DNA of 64,000 bases from Monocercomonoides exilis (lineage: Eukaryota > Preaxostyla > Oxymonadida > Polymastigidae), in contig LSRY02000066.1 of the NCBI GenBank assembly GCA_001643675.2, forward strand, positions 248,001-312,000, given 5' to 3'. How positions within the stretch are numbered: the stretch's first letter is position 1; the number at the start of each line of letters is the position of its first letter. The notes below the pieces were generated by a model. That model was not told where the DNA came from. It made no database searches and saw nothing but the letters and a program-made list of their open reading frames with translations. The position numbers were made by a program, and so were the translations under genes. Shown in pieces: positions 1 through 13,400 of the stretch.

Positions 1-1211
1 AAAATAATAATATTTATTTTCGTTCATTTTGATAATATGAATAATGATATATAAATGGGGCTCAATAATTCACTTCAGGCATTTTCATTGAAAAATTATG
101 AACTTTTCATAGACATTTTGTGATCAAAAAAATGAATGAAAATGGGTACAAGATTTGACATTCGTGAAATCTTGAAAAACTTAATGGTTTGATTTCAACG
201 AATCCTGTTTATGGATATGAAAATTAAATTTATTTAGAAATCTGAGAAAGTGAAATAAAGAAATGAGTGAAGCAATTTTTCTATGCCTTGTGCAAAAAAA
301 AAAAGCTTGAAAGTCCGTATTTCCCCCCAAATATACTATGATTTAGTTCTCGTTATTAATAAAATAAAAATTGTGCGAGAAAAAACAAAGCAAGAGAAAT
401 ACATGTTGGAATTTATTACGAACGTTTTTCCTTTTTCTCCTGGTATGTCTCTCATCTATTAAAAACAACAAAAACTTAATTGAACTTTTGATCATTCTTT
501 TCTTTTTCATTTTTTTCTTTCGTCACATTAAACAGTTCAACTTTTAATCTATTTTTTTCTTTTCTATCTTTAAACGTAGCTCTGAGTTCATCTTTTTCCC
601 TTCTGGTTCCTTTTCATTGGGGAATTCTTTCTTGAACGCACTTGGAAAATATGAAGAAATGATCATCATCGGAACTATTTTTCGAAATGCAACAGTTTCA
701 AAAGAAAAATCACATAACCTCATTTCTTATGAACTGCAAAGAAAAAATCAAACTTATGGATTCCGAGAACAAAGCAAAATGCAAAAGAATTTCAAACATG
801 CATTCTCTTTCTCATTTTTTCTTTATGTTTATTCTCCGGAAGTATCACAATTGCACATTTTTCCCCTTGATCGGAGTCGTTTCCAACTTGAAAATTCATC
901 TTCAACCAACAACATCAAAATCAAACGTTTTTCTTTTCATTCCATTTTGATTTTTGGTTCAGTTCGTCATTCTTTCGTTTTCTGTGGTTAATACAAACTT
1001 ATTTATAATTTTCATGTTTCAAAAAAACATTACAAAAGTTCAATGGAATGGATGATAAATAAAAAGCTTTGTTCGATAAAAAAATCGAATTTGAATGTGG
1101 AGGAAATGATTCAAAAACAAAAATTATTCTAATGTCAAGGATTGCTTCAAGTGTTTGCATGTTAAAAGAATAACTTAGATCTCCGATAACGTATTTTGTT
1201 CTGGAAATAAT
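1..1211. other. AT-rich stretch without a convincing gene
   Basis: Very AT-rich DNA with short open frames only (for example 687-950 plus). None has a recognisable domain, a plausible splice pattern or coding-like composition. It lies downstream of the decayed transposase that follows, so it may hold the far end of that element, but I could not find a terminal repeat here. Confidence 0.5.
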
Positions 1212-3960
1212 TCATTCACAGCTGGCTTCACTGCAGGGGGAAACAATTAACGAAAAACACAATCCAGAATAAACTGTTTGAATATTTCCATATAATGCCA
1301 ACACTTGGTGATAAATATTGGGGTTATTTTTTTGTATATCATCCGGCTTTGATCTCATCTGCCTTTCAAACAACAGCTTGCAACCTTCTGAGCATTCCTT
1401 TTCCATGTCTCCTAAAACTTTTTTTGCATATTTCGAAAAATATGAGTCAAGCCTAGGAAACCAATCAACAAACAACGTGTTTTCTATCTGTTTCATGCTT
1501 TGTGTTTCTTTTTCTTCATTGAATTCTGCAATAATAGGTAATTTGCCAGTCGAAAACAATTCTTCAATATCAAAATCACCTTATCCTTTTAATTCTGACT
1601 GATGTCCTTCAAAAGAACAACGATAGGAACCGTGAATGTCATCTTCCAAACATGTTGTTTCATCCTTCTGATTATCTTCAAGGACTCCATCAATATCCAT
1701 CAGTTCTCTTTGTGATTCATTCATTGTTTCCTGTGAACAAACACTCGCTGAAGAATTTAAATTCAGATCCACACGTGTTGGTGTCGAAGAATTTGAATTG
1801 CTTGAATTTGAAGAAAATTCCGACGTTGTGGATATTTCTTTATCTTCCTGGATTTGATTTTGACTTGGGATTTGTTGTTCAATAAAAAATCGTTCATATT
1901 GTTAACTGAATTATCTTCCGCTTATAATAATCTACATTCGTAGCTTACTTCATCTTCTTCTCCAATGACTAGTTTCCTTTCATTTCTCTTTCCATATGTT
2001 TCTTGATCAGTTTCTTCCAGTTGCTGTATCAACAAAAGAATGTCATTCAATTTATTTTTTTCTTCAACAAACATATAAATATGAATTAGCACTCAATTCA
2101 AAAAATAAACACAAAAAATAATATCTAACCTGATTGAATTTTGGATTTAATTAAAAACACAGCCTGGGATTGGGGTCAATAATTCATCCTGGGTTTCCAA
2201 AAATTCACAACAAATATCAAAAACTTAAGTTAAAGAAATTAAAATAAATAATTTTAAAAACTCTTTTGCATTAAAGTCAACTGGATTAGGCTAAGGATTA
2301 AATAATGATGAAGTCATGTGTCTGAAGACTGAAGTATTTGTTGAAGAGGATAGACAAGAGATTTCAGCTTCTTTTTCAAAGAAAGATGGTGTTGAAAAGT
2401 TTCTGAGAGGAAAGAGTTGTTTTCGAACTAATTGAATGCCAATTGGTGTTGCAGCATATGAAAGCGCAATGAATACACCATGCGTTCCAACAAAAAAATA
2501 ACTACACATCAATATAAGCGAGTTCACGATTGAGTTTCTCCATTTTTCTTTTTCAAACTGAACGAGCTTCAAAATATAGAAAAAAACTCAAAAGTTCTTA
2601 ACAAAATTGTGAAAACTTGACTCAACTTGGTGCTGATATTTTCAAAATTCATATGAAGCAAATGAAAAAGGATTAAGAACACTTCTGCTTTGATGATATC
2701 CACAAGGCTATCCGTGTCTATTAAATGTTCCTTTCGAATTATTTTATTTTTTTCCTGATGAACGAAGCTATTTCGAACAATGAATTCCATCTTGTTGTGA
2801 TAAATGTTGGGGCGTGTTTCTTGAGAATGTTTTGTATTGGCTGAGTATGGGTTTTTTGAGTAAAATTTAGCATTCTTGTTTTGAGATAAAAAAGAAATGG
2901 AACTTTTGTGAATAAATTTGTGATTACCAAATTAATCAAATGATGACAATAATAAATATGAAAAGGAATAAAACTTCGATGCTTTTTTTCAATTGAATCT
3001 GCATTGCTTTCCTGGCTTGTGAAATTCTCGATAGCTCGAATTTGAGAAGAAAAGCCATCTGAACAAAAACTTCTGATAATTGCGTTAAATTTGCGGAATT
3101 CATTTATCATTTTATTAATAAAGATATTGAACTCGTTGACAGTTCCACAAGGTTGAAATAGTCCCCAAAATCGTGGTCTGCAATCTACGGATAATTTAGA
3201 AACCGTCATCACAATGATCTTTCTAATGGTGACTGAAGCTCCATTAAGCATTACACACACCCCACTGTTCCGTATTATCGATTCTTTTTCCTTCACAACT
3301 CTGGATTTTTCCGTAAGAACCATGTGTGCGATTTTCTTGCGTGTCAAATATGGGAATATTGATTCCGATGATAGTGATGGGTTTCTTTGTCCAGTTCTAA
3401 CTAATGAAGAAATAAATGTATTCATTTCTTTCGAAGACGAAGATAAAAATGATGAATTGCATCGACATATCAAAGATACAAACTGTTTTTGAAATTCTTG
3501 TGCATTAAAAGGTCCATCAATTATAGGGAAAAATCCAGTATCATTGAAAGATGATTTCTGATCTGGAATCTTTTGTTATCGTGTAATATTTCTGTATTTT
3601 TGAAATTCACAGTTGTGGTTCACCACCAACGAGTAACTTTTTCTCCCTGATATTCCACAAGCAAATCCATCCTTTGCATTTGGACATAGATAGTTCCTAT
3701 GACAATCTTTTTTATGGCACACCGTTTTCATCAACAAGTATGAAAGAAATCCATAATGATTCTCCGATGACTTCAAACGAAATTCGAGAAAGTGATTCAT
3801 TTTTTTCGAGGATGATCATACACTTTCCATTAAAAAAAACAACAAAAAAAAATTGGGTGATTATTTTTGATGTCATATGGGTGATTATTTTTGAAATCAT
3901 ATTTTCTTGAAGAAAAATTTCGGTTTCAATTTTTTGTTTTGAAATAATGACGATGAACAC
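1212..3960 (-). mobile_element. Decayed hAT-like DNA transposon (transposase remnant)
   Basis: Minus-strand coding fragments lie end to end in changing frames: 3960-3712, 3800-3576, 3473-2739, 2790-2569, 2572-2291, 1772-1581 and 1559-1212. The fragment at 3473-2739 has a DSDG-like stretch (FCSDGFSSQ), a CHHLINL segment that fits the hAT CxxHxxNL signature, and TTRWNS, the usual hAT motif before the helical part. The 3800-3576 fragment is Cys/His-rich and could be a worn DNA-binding zinc finger. An in-frame TAA at about 3576-3578 separates it from the next fragment, and frames change again near 2740 at an A-rich run and near 2570. No single intact reading frame exists, so this is a dead copy. 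hAT assignment rests on motifs alone; the C-terminal dimerisation region was not found. Confidence 0.55.
3855..3900 (+). repeat. Dispersed repeat motif, tandem doublet (copy 1)
   Basis: Two direct copies of GGGTGATTATTTTTGA start at 3855 and 3879, 24 nt apart; the second continues as AAATCAT. The same motif recurs at 4.1, 4.35, 46.1, 46.4 and 52.1 kb. Here it sits at the 5' edge of the transposase remnant. Confidence 0.7.
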
Positions 3961-4095
3961 AAATAAGAAATGGCTTCAACGAAAATAATTTCTGTCTTTC
4001 TTTCACATCAAAGTGTTCTTTTTGATTCAATAAAATGAACTTAACATTTCAACAAAAGTGTTATTTTCGAATTCATAAAACTCTTATAATTGTGA

Positions 4096-4138
4096 ACACC
4101 ACGAAAAAAGTTATGATTTCAAAAATTATCACCCATAT
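4096..4138 (-). repeat. Dispersed repeat motif (copy 2, inverted)
   Basis: Reverse complement of the 3879 motif, extended on the other side by ACCACGAAAAAAGTTAT. The whole block of about 43 nt is nearly identical to the copy at 52089-52128. With 3879-3900 it makes an inverted pair about 210 nt apart, as a small terminal-inverted-repeat element would. Confidence 0.7.
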
Positions 4139-4340
4139 TTTTCCATTCAGAATTTTCTGTTCGAAAAAACTCCATTGATTATTAACAAATGAACATAGAA
4201 AAGAGAATATGCATTCTCATAAGTCCATCGTTTTCAATTCAGCTTATTCATTTGTTTTTGAAACAGTTCTGATGTATTAAGCACTTAAATGAAAAATCTT
4301 CACATTGTGACAAGCAACCTTTTAAAAAACAGCACACTGA

Positions 4341-4371
4341 AAATAGTTATGATTTCAAAAAGAATCACCCA
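4341..4371 (-). repeat. Dispersed repeat motif (copy 3)
   Basis: ATGATTTCAAAAAGAATCAC at 4350, preceded by AAAATAGTT, is a diverged copy of the 4096-4138 block in the same orientation. Confidence 0.55.
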
Positions 4372-4636
4372 ATTAAAAAAAATATTAATGTTTAAAAAAA
4401 GTTTAAAAACCTGGTCCGTATTTTGTTTCGCAGTGTTTTTGTAATTTCACAAATTGACAGCCTGTATCATTCAACTTCTTTCATGTTTTTTCGAACATAT
4501 CTTTCTTTAATAAAAAAACAATTTGTTTTATTAAAGAATTAAAATGGAAATGGAACATACAACAAAAGCATTTCTTAAACATCCGAGCAATTCCTTCGGT
4601 ATTTTTTCTTGTTCCTGATCTTCCTCTAACCCCAAC

Positions 4637-4926
4637 ATTTAGAGTGACCAGACGTGACGTCATTGACATCAAATAAGTTTCAAAATTCCGATCTTGACCA
4701 TTTCGTCAGTGAAAATCACATTATGGTATTTTTGATTTGAGAAAAAAAATAAAAATTAATAATATGATTAAACAAGCTCAGTGAAAAAAGAATCCTTTAT
4801 TATTAATGTTTTTCATTTCATAATCAAAATTCAATTTCACAAAGATTATTGACTGACGTGAAAAATATTTTTCACGTCAGTCAGGAATCGAAAGGTCCAC
4901 GTCAATGGTCAGTACGTCACCCAGGG
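4637..4926. mobile_element. Possible small non-autonomous element with CGTCA-rich ends
   Basis: The left segment near 4641-4668 (GAGTGACCAGACGTGACGTC and on) resembles the reverse complement of the right segment near 4899-4926, allowing gaps. The right end abuts TTAA at 4927-4930, as piggyBac-type insertions do. The match is imperfect, the left TTAA is missing, and there is no transposase inside. Treat it as a lead. Confidence 0.25.
4851..4882. repeat. Perfect 32-bp palindrome
   Basis: GACTGACGTGAAAAAT is followed directly by its exact reverse complement with no spacer. The arms contain ACGTCA/TGACGT, which recurs in the flanking 4.64-4.93 kb DNA. Confidence 0.9.
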
Positions 4927-4930
4927 TTAA

Positions 4931-5827
4931 TTTCTAAATATTTTTTCCGAGCACAAATGAAGCTGTTTTGAAAGATTTGTATGTCAAATGAGTTTGTATT
5001 AACGAGTTTCATTTTGTGGAAAATTGACAGAATTATTCCTCTTGTAGATATTGAAAAGTCGATCTTGCCCGGCATTTTTTGCACAAACTGTATAATGAAC
5101 AAAACTCAGAACGCAAAAAAAAATTTTTCTTTTCAAGTGCTATTATTTTTTCATCAAAAACAATGAATAAACATCCAACAGTTAATATTTTATTTATCGT
5201 TTATTTGGATAAATATCTTCATTGGAAAAAATATGACACAAATTTGAATCACTCATCCGATTATTGAATTGAATCACTCTTTTCAAAAAGATAAACTGAA
5301 CAAAAGTCTGTTTAAATGAAGAAAAACTTTATTTCAAAATGATTGCCACACAGAAATTAATCATTTTCAAATGAATAGATGTCATATGCACCAATTCACA
5401 AACATGAGATTATTGAAATGAAAATATGGAAATTTGTTGTTCAATTTCATTTTTGTTTAAAAGGTGATTCGTGCAAAATATTTTTTTCAGGGTTAATCAA
5501 TCACATAATTTTTGTATTTATAAATTTTATCACAGATAATTTTGTCAACATACCTTTCATCACTGGTCTCACAAATGTGGAATTAATTTTTGTAGAAATA
5601 ATTGTTTGAGTATTTTTTTTATGTAAACTCAAAATAAATTCATTTTTCAATATTTTAACTAATTTTTGTTTCAAAAAATAAAAGAACAAAGCATTATTTA
5701 TTTACGAGTTAAATATTTAAAAATAGCGTTAAATGAGTGGAAACAGAATAAAAAACTAGAAAAAAATGTATTCTTTAAATAGCAATATTGTACAAAAGCT
5801 CTAAAGACTCTTCGAATGTTTAATTAT
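4931..5827. other. AT-rich spacer
   Basis: No coding-like segment. Short open frames on both strands are accidental in AT-rich sequence. It ends at the 3' end of the PFO gene. Confidence 0.5.
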
Positions 5828-8800
5828 TTAAAATCCTTGTTCGGCCCACTTCTTGTATTTCTCAAAGTCCTTCTTCTTATCTTCTGCCAACAATGCATGA
5901 AGGCGTTGGGCTTCATCTCTGTACATTCTTGCAAGTGAATCGAAACGAACCTCTTCATACAAAAACTTGGGCAACTCGCCTGATGGTGGTTTTGAATCCA
6001 GTGTGAATGGATTTTGTCCATCTTTTGCCTTCAATGGATTGTATCTCCACAAATGCCAGTATCCAGTATCAACAGCATTCTTTTGTTGTTGAACCATGTT
6101 GGTCAAGCCTCCCTTGATTCCATGATTCAAGCAAGGTGCATATGCAATAATGATTGAAGGTCCTGGATAAGCTTCAGCTTCATGGATTGCTCTCAATGTC
6201 TGCAAAGGATTGGCTCCAATTGCAACTTGTGCCACATAAATGTATCCGTATGTCATGAAGAGCATACCCAAGTTCTTCTTTGGTGTCTTCTTTCCTGACG
6301 TTGCAAATTGAGCTGATGCACCTCTTGGAGTAGATTTTGAACGTTGTCCACCAGTATTTGAATAAACTTCAGTATCCAAAACAACAACATTGATGTTATC
6401 GTCGCAAGCAAGAACATGATCAAGTCCTCCAAATCCAATATCATAAGCCCATCCATCACCTCCGAATATCCATTGGCTCTTCTTTGTGAACAAATCACGT
6501 CCGTCCCACAATTGTTTCAGAAGAGCTGAATCATCTTTGCATGGTTCAAGTGCCTTCTTGAGAGCATCACCAGATGATCTTGATTTCTCAGCATCATCTG
6601 CTGAAGTGATCCATTCTTGGGCAGCTTCCTTAACTGGCTGTGGAACAGAAGCCTCAGAAACAACAGCATTTGCCAAGTCAATAATTCTTGCTCTTCTCTG
6701 TTTTGTAGCAAGCAACATACCATAACCAAATTCAGCACCATCTTCGAACAAAGAGTTGGCCCATGCTGGTCCGTGTCCTTTTGTGTTAACTGCATATGGG
6801 CACCATGGAGCTGAACCTCCCCAAATTGATGAGCAACCAGTTGCGTTTGCAATTATCATTCTATCTCCGAACAATTGTGTAACCAATTTAATATATGGAG
6901 TTTCTCCGCATCCTCCGCATGCGCCTGAAAATTCCAAATATGGTTGTTTGAATTGGGATCCCTTGATATTTGGCTTCTCAACTGTTGAGTCAAGAATATC
7001 ATCACGAACGGGCAATTTCATGGTGTATTCCCAGTTGACTGCTTGTTCACGTTGAGTATCAAGTGGTTCCATTGAAATTGTCTTGACTGGGCAAACTGAA
7101 GCGCAAACACCGCATCCTGTGCAATCCAATGGAGAAATGGCCATTGTGAATTTGAATGCTTCAAATTCTTTTCCAGTTGCTTGTTTTGACTTATAATGTT
7201 CATTTGGTGCTTTTGCGAGCTCTTCGTCAGTCAAAAGATATGGACGAATAACAGCGTGAGGGCAATATGTTGAGCAAAGATTGCACTGAACGCATTTGTC
7301 TGGATGCCAGCATGCAACATTGGCTGAAAATCCTCTCTTTTCATATCTTGAGGTGCAAGTTGGCATGATACCACCATCAGCAAGACGGGTCAGAGTTGAA
7401 ACTGGCAAAGCATCTCCCTGATAATGACCGCATGGAAGCATGATTTCATTAACGAATTCTGGAGCTCCTTCAATGCGGAATGCTGGAGGCATTTCAACAT
7501 TTGCCCATGATTCTGGTACGGTGATTTCTTTCAATCCCTCAAGAGCATTATCGATACCGCGGATGTTCTTGTTAACGACTTCATCTCCCTTACGAGCGTA
7601 CATCTTCTTAACAGATTTCTTCAGTAAGTCCAATGCATGATCAATTGGAATAACGTTCGACAGTTTGAAGAATGCAACCTGCATGATCATGTTGATGAAG
7701 CGACCCAAACCAGATTCTTGAGCAATTTTAACTGCATCAATAACATAGAACTTCAATTTCTTAATTGCAAGATCACGTTTCACATCTCCGCTCAATCTTT
7801 GTTCCAATTCTTCAATTGTAGACCATGGGCAGTTAAGTGCAAAAGTCCCACCAGGACGAGCAGCTTTCAAGAGATGATAATGCCCGACATATCCTGGATT
7901 GTGGCAAGCGATGTAATCAGCGCAATCAACAAGATATGAAGCATCAATTGGTTTTGGTCCGAATCTCAAATGAGAGCGAGTGAGACCTCCTGATTTCTTT
8001 GCATCATATTCAAAGTATCCTTGGCAGAACATTTCAGTGTTTGATCCGATAAGCTTGATTGCCTCTTTGTTTGCTCCAACTGTTCCATCAGATCCAAGAC
8101 CCCAGAGCAAGCATTGAACAGTTCCCTTTGGTACAGAATCAATCACTTCATGAACTGGAATATTTGTGTGTGTAACATCATCGTTAATTCCAACAGTGAA
8201 ATGATTCTTTCTGTTAGCAGATGCAAGATTGTCAAACACAGCTTTGCCCAATGCACCTGTAAAGTCTTTTGATCCAAGACCATAACGTCCTCCAATAACA
8301 ATACGTTGTTCACCTTTTGATTGAAGAGTTGTGGCAACATCGAGATACAATGGCTCTCCAAATGAACCTGGTTCTTTTGTTCTGTCAAGAACGCAAATGT
8401 GAGTTGCTGTTTTTGGAAGAGCAGCCATGAATGCTTCAGCATCCCATGGTCTGTACAATCTGACCTTGATCACACCAACTTTTCCTCCTTCGCTATTAAT
8501 GTGATTTGCAACTTCTTCCATTGTTGAAGCTCCAGCTCCCATAACAACAACAACATGAGTTGCTTCTGGATGTCCAACATAATCAAACAAGTGATATTGA
8601 CGACCGATTGCAGCAGCAACTTTGTTCATTGTCTCTTGAACGATTCCTGGAATCTTCTGGAAAATGGAGTTTGAAGATTCAACAAGTTGGAAGAAAATAT
8701 CTGGTCCCTCTGATGTTCCTCTCATTTGAGGATGTTCAGGATTCAATGAACCATCACGGAATTTCTGAACTTTTTCGAAGTTAACAAGAGACTTGATTGT

Positions 8801-9489
8801 GTTATATGGAATCATCTTGATCTTTTGGATTTCGTGAGATGTTCTGAAACCATCGAAGAAATGCAGGAACGGCATTCCTGATTCAATTGCAGCCAAATGA
8901 GAAACAAGAGCCATATCCATGCATTCCTGAACAGTAGCTGCATTCAACAAAGAAAATCCAGTTTGTCTGCAAGCCATCACATCGCTGTGATCTCCGAAGA
9001 TGGAAAGTGCCTGTCCTGAAACAGCACGAGCTGCAACATGAAACACAGCTGGCAATTTTTCTCCTGCAATCTTGTACATGTTTGGAATCATCAACAAGAG
9101 ACCTTGAGAAGCAGTGAAAGTTGTTGTCAATGCTCCTGCAGCCAATGAACCGTGAACTGCACCAGATGCACCAGCTTCTGATTGCATCTCGGTGACGCTC
9201 ATGATCTGATCGAAAATATTTTTGCGTTGCTCAGCAGACCATTGGTCAACCAATGCTCCCATTGGAGTTGAAGGAGTAATTGGATAGATAACAGCGTTAT
9301 CGCTCATTGCATATGCAACATGAGCTGCGGCGGTACATCCTAATAATTATTTTGGTACAACAAATATGAACAATCCAATGATTAAGCAAATAAGAAATAA
9401 AATTAATGATCATAATTGCACAATTAGAACATCACAAAAAGCACTATTTATCACAAACCATCAACACAATCAATTTCTTTGTCAGTCAT
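5828..9489 (-). CDS. PFO: Pyruvate:ferredoxin (flavodoxin) oxidoreductase, 2 exons
   Basis: Oxidatively decarboxylates pyruvate to acetyl-CoA with CoA, passing electrons to ferredoxin; the usual route in anaerobic protists. Exon 1 is 9489-9459 (MTDKEIDCVD plus one base) and exon 2 is 9339-5828, joined over a 119-nt GT-AG intron (9340-9458). The join restores the conserved family N-terminus DGCTAAAHVAYAM, which a start at the first Met of the long exon (9307) would lose. The product is about 1180 aa, normal length. Visible parts: pyruvate-binding YPITPSTPMG near residue 28, two [4Fe-4S] motifs (CVQCNLCSTYC near 692, CTGCGVCASVC near 751), GCGETPYIKL near 817, and thiamine-diphosphate segments GDGWAYDIGFGG near 971 and YSNTGGQRSKS near 1006. 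There is no C-terminal flavodoxin/reductase fusion, so this is PFO and not PNO. No targeting peptide is seen. Confidence 0.97.
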
Positions 9490-10452
9490 TACTCAATCCA
9501 AAAAGCAAAATGCCAACGATCTTTTTTTTCCTATTGTGACACATTTACTCACAAATAGTGGGGATTTTTTAATTAATATGGGAACTTATTCCTGCTGTTT
9601 TCAAAGAAAAAGTGTATTTTTCCTTTTATACCAATGAAAATGTATTTGCTCAAATACAGCTTCAAAACATTTCGTAAATTGTTTTATTCATTTTTCCAAT
9701 GTTATAAATAGATTTTATATTTGATTGTTGTTGAAAAGATGCTTATCATTTAACTGTAAAACTTTTTGTTTGTCTAATATCACATATCGTTTTATCTTGC
9801 TTCTGATGAAATGTTCACAACCTAATTTCTAATTCAAAGTTATTTCATGATGTCTTCTTTGAGATTTTATCAAAAATACACAATATGAAATAACTGATAA
9901 TTTATAATAAAGTCATTTCTCTTTGACTCTTCAATTTTTATTTTTTAAAAAAGTTTTTAAAAAATCAACAAATTTGATAATAATAAAAGAAGTTTCAAAA
10001 ATATCATTATCAAAATTTAAAAAAAGCTCAGAAACTATTTCTTCAAAATATAAAAATATTCACAACACTTTATCTTCAATCTTATGAACGTGCAACCTTC
10101 AAAATTTCAAAAGATATTTCCCCGTTTTTTATTGATGTCTTTTGTTGTCAAATTATTTTCTGTGTTCCTTGAATGTTAATAAACAGGAAAAGATGAAAAT
10201 TTATGAATATATGTATATATATATATATGAATAAATGAATTAACCAATCAATTGAATTGATTCTTGACAATTTCATATCATGATATTTTTTTTTATATTT
10301 GAAATATTGTTAAATTCGCAGTTGCTGTATTCAAAATTTTTTGATACATTATGAATTGCAACAAGATGATTTTCAACTTTTTTATCCATGAATTTTTTAA
10401 AAAATCAATCAATTTTAATTTGATCATAACCCTTATATAAAATCATTATTGA
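9490..10452. other. AT-rich intergenic spacer between divergent PFO and SR-protein genes
   Basis: It should hold the 5' control regions of both neighbours. I see no coding segment. A short (AT)n microsatellite lies at about 10206-10229. Confidence 0.6.
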
Positions 10453-13400
10453 ATGGACGAAATTACGCATGAAGAAGCTATTGCAGCATTCCATATGGAA
10501 GATCCTCAAGGCGAACCAAACAAGGAGAATATGGATGAAGCGAAAAAGAACGATAACATTACAGAACATACGGTTCGCTTATTTGTTGGACATATTCCAG
10601 AAAACGTCACAAGCAGTGATATTTCTGCTTTATTCAAGCCATATGCAACAACTCTTAAAATTAGTGTGAGATTTCTTTCTGTTGCGTAGACTTTTATTTC
10701 TTCAATACTGCATTTTGTTCTTCAGGCATGAAACACACATATTGTTTTATTCAGATGGAAGGGCAAATAAACGAGGCCATACGCAATTTAAATGGACGCG
10801 TTATTGCAGAAGGACGTCCCGCAATTAAAGTTGAGAAAGTGAAAGGAATTTGCAAACCAAATGAAAGAAGAGCTCATACAACACTATTTATAACAGGATT
10901 TCCAGGGGAAAAAGCTCTTTCTTCTGAACTGAAAAAGAGAGCAGAAGAATTTGGAAATGTTATACGGTTCGATTGGACGACATCTTATTGCCATGTTGAA
11001 TACAAAGAGCTTGAACAAGCAATGGAGGCAAGATCATCAATGGATGAAACTCTATTTGCAGGATCAAAACTAGTAGTCAAATATGCCCATACAGAAAGTT
11101 ATGAGTATGCTTTAACATTAAAAAAATTAAAAAATAAACAGAGATATTAAAAATTTACTTATTTACGATTGGATATTTTTGCTTTATTTGAACATTTATT
11201 TTCTCAAAAAAATTAACAAAGGCACAGAAAAGCCATGAAAGAACGACAAGAAAAAATGGCTAGTCGCAACGATTCAGGCAATTCACAACACAGGGAATAT
11301 CTTTTACCCGAGCCTGACGGAGGTCGCCTTTCTGCCTCAAAGACTTCTCGTAGCGCTCAACAGCGTTATGGCAATTCCTCACTGCCGTATCCCTCAGCTT
11401 CATCATCATCGTCATCGTCATCCAATTCAGGAAGCTCTCATTCAATGTACTTGTCTTCCCACTCCCAGTACATACCACATTCCTCGTCGCATTCTCGTTC
11501 AGATGGTACTCATTCCCATATCTCCTCCTCATCCTCCTCATCGTCTTCCTCTTCCTCCTCCTCTTCTTCCCACTACCACACGCATGGCCATTCCCGCAGC
11601 CACGCTCGCACCTCTTCTGCCACCCGCATCCATCCCCAGCTGGGCCTGCCAGTAGCCAAAGAGCAGCAGTACCAGCAACTGATCCAGCTGCAACAGCTCC
11701 AGCTCAAACAGCTGGCTCCACTCGACAAGCAGAAGCCGAAGCACACCCACTCTGCACACACCCACGGCAACACACACAACCCCCACACCCACCTACACCC
11801 GCATTCCGCTTCCCGCTCCTATTCCCGCTCTCGTTCCCGTTCCCGATCTCATTCTCGTTCCCACTCACGATCTCACTCACGTTCCCGCTCCCGCTCCAGC
11901 ACCCACTCCTCCTCCAGCTACTCCTCCTCCCGTTCTCGCACTCGCAATCACTCTCGCTCGTATTCCCGCTGCAATCACCGCCACTCCAGATCGTCTTCAT
12001 CTTCTGACTCTCGCTCTTATTCCTCTTCAACTTCAGCCTCCCGCTCACGCAGCCGGACGCAGTCTCGTTCCCACGTGCACGTGAGAGGGCGGACGCGCTC
12101 AAGGGCACATGGGCAGGATGCGCTGGAGAAGAGAGGGAAGATCGCAATGGAGCAGGAGAAAGGCATCATCGGAGGCGCTATCAACAGCCAGCAGGATGCG
12201 ATGATGATGATGATGGCGATGTCGATGATGAGCGAAGAGCAGAAGCAGATCTTCCAGCAGCAGTATCTCCTCCAGCAGCAGGCACAGGCACAGGCACACT
12301 CCCAGGCACAAGCACAAGCACAGGCTCAGTCCCATTCGATGCGTCTACCTTCGTCCTCAGTCATCATCAACTCAGGTGTCCCTTCTGGTGTTCCTGGTAT
12401 TCCTGTCTCAGAAGACATCTCTTCTGCAGGCAACACATCTCTTCCTGCACTCTCTTATTCTTATCCCTCTTCTCTTCCTTACTCCTCAAATGTGCCTTCT
12501 TCAGCATCTTCTCTTCCTGTATCTTCTGTGAATACCCAAACTTCCTCTCCTTCCTCTTCATTTCCTGTCCCCCTCTCTCTTTCTGACGCCCAGCGAATGT
12601 CCCAGCAGATACAGCAGAATCCAGCTGCAATGAATGCTCTTCTTTCACAAAGGCAATCTGACATCTCTTTGATGTCTTCGCAATATCGTTCTGCTTCTGG
12701 CACTCCATCTGCCGCAGATATTGCTGCCTCTGTTCCTCTGCCCCCTCCATCTTCGTCTGCTGCTTCTATCACTCCTTCTTCTTCCTCCTCCTCTTCCTCC
12801 TCTGCTGCTGCATATTCTGCCTACAGACTCACTCCCGAGGAATTAATGGCTGCCATGATGAAAGAGCAGAGCAGCTCTAACCGCCAAGGTACTTCTTCTT
12901 CTTCCTCCTCCTCTTCCTCTTTCCCTTCCACTTCTCGTCAATCGCTGCCTCAGATGTCCAGCCACATTAGTTCATTGCCACCTCATTCACAACAACAACA
13001 GCAACAGCAACAACAGCAACAACTTGATTCCAGAGGATATTATTCTGACCAGATGGCACAACAGCAAATGATGCAGCGTTCAACTCCATCGTCCTCTTCT
13101 GCTTCCTCTCCTTCTTCCCCTTCTGCTTCTTCTGCGTCTCTCTCTTCTTACTCGAATGATCCATCCAACAGATCATATTCTGTTTCTTCCTCTGCTCGTG
13201 CTGACTATCAGTACGCCCTTCCCAACGACATTTCCTCTTCCTCACACACAAACAAAGATCCTCGCTATTCCCTCACTCCTTACTCTTCTGCCCCACAAAA
13301 CATACCCCTCGATTCTGACCAGCGTTATCGTCACAGCTCCTCCTCATCCCCATCGTCCACCTCCTCCCATTCTTCCCCTTCCTCCCCTTCTCCTCCTTCC

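Noticed and set aside
617-991. Plus-strand 124-aa frame near the window start
   Set aside because: It begins at a non-ATG codon, has AT-driven composition, and shows no domain or exon partners.
11260-11541. Minus-strand and alternate-frame open reading frames across the SR-protein gene (11.2-14.2 kb)
   Set aside because: They mirror Ser-, Arg- and Pro-rich codons of the plus-strand frame, as expected in G+C-rich repetitive coding DNA; none has a domain.
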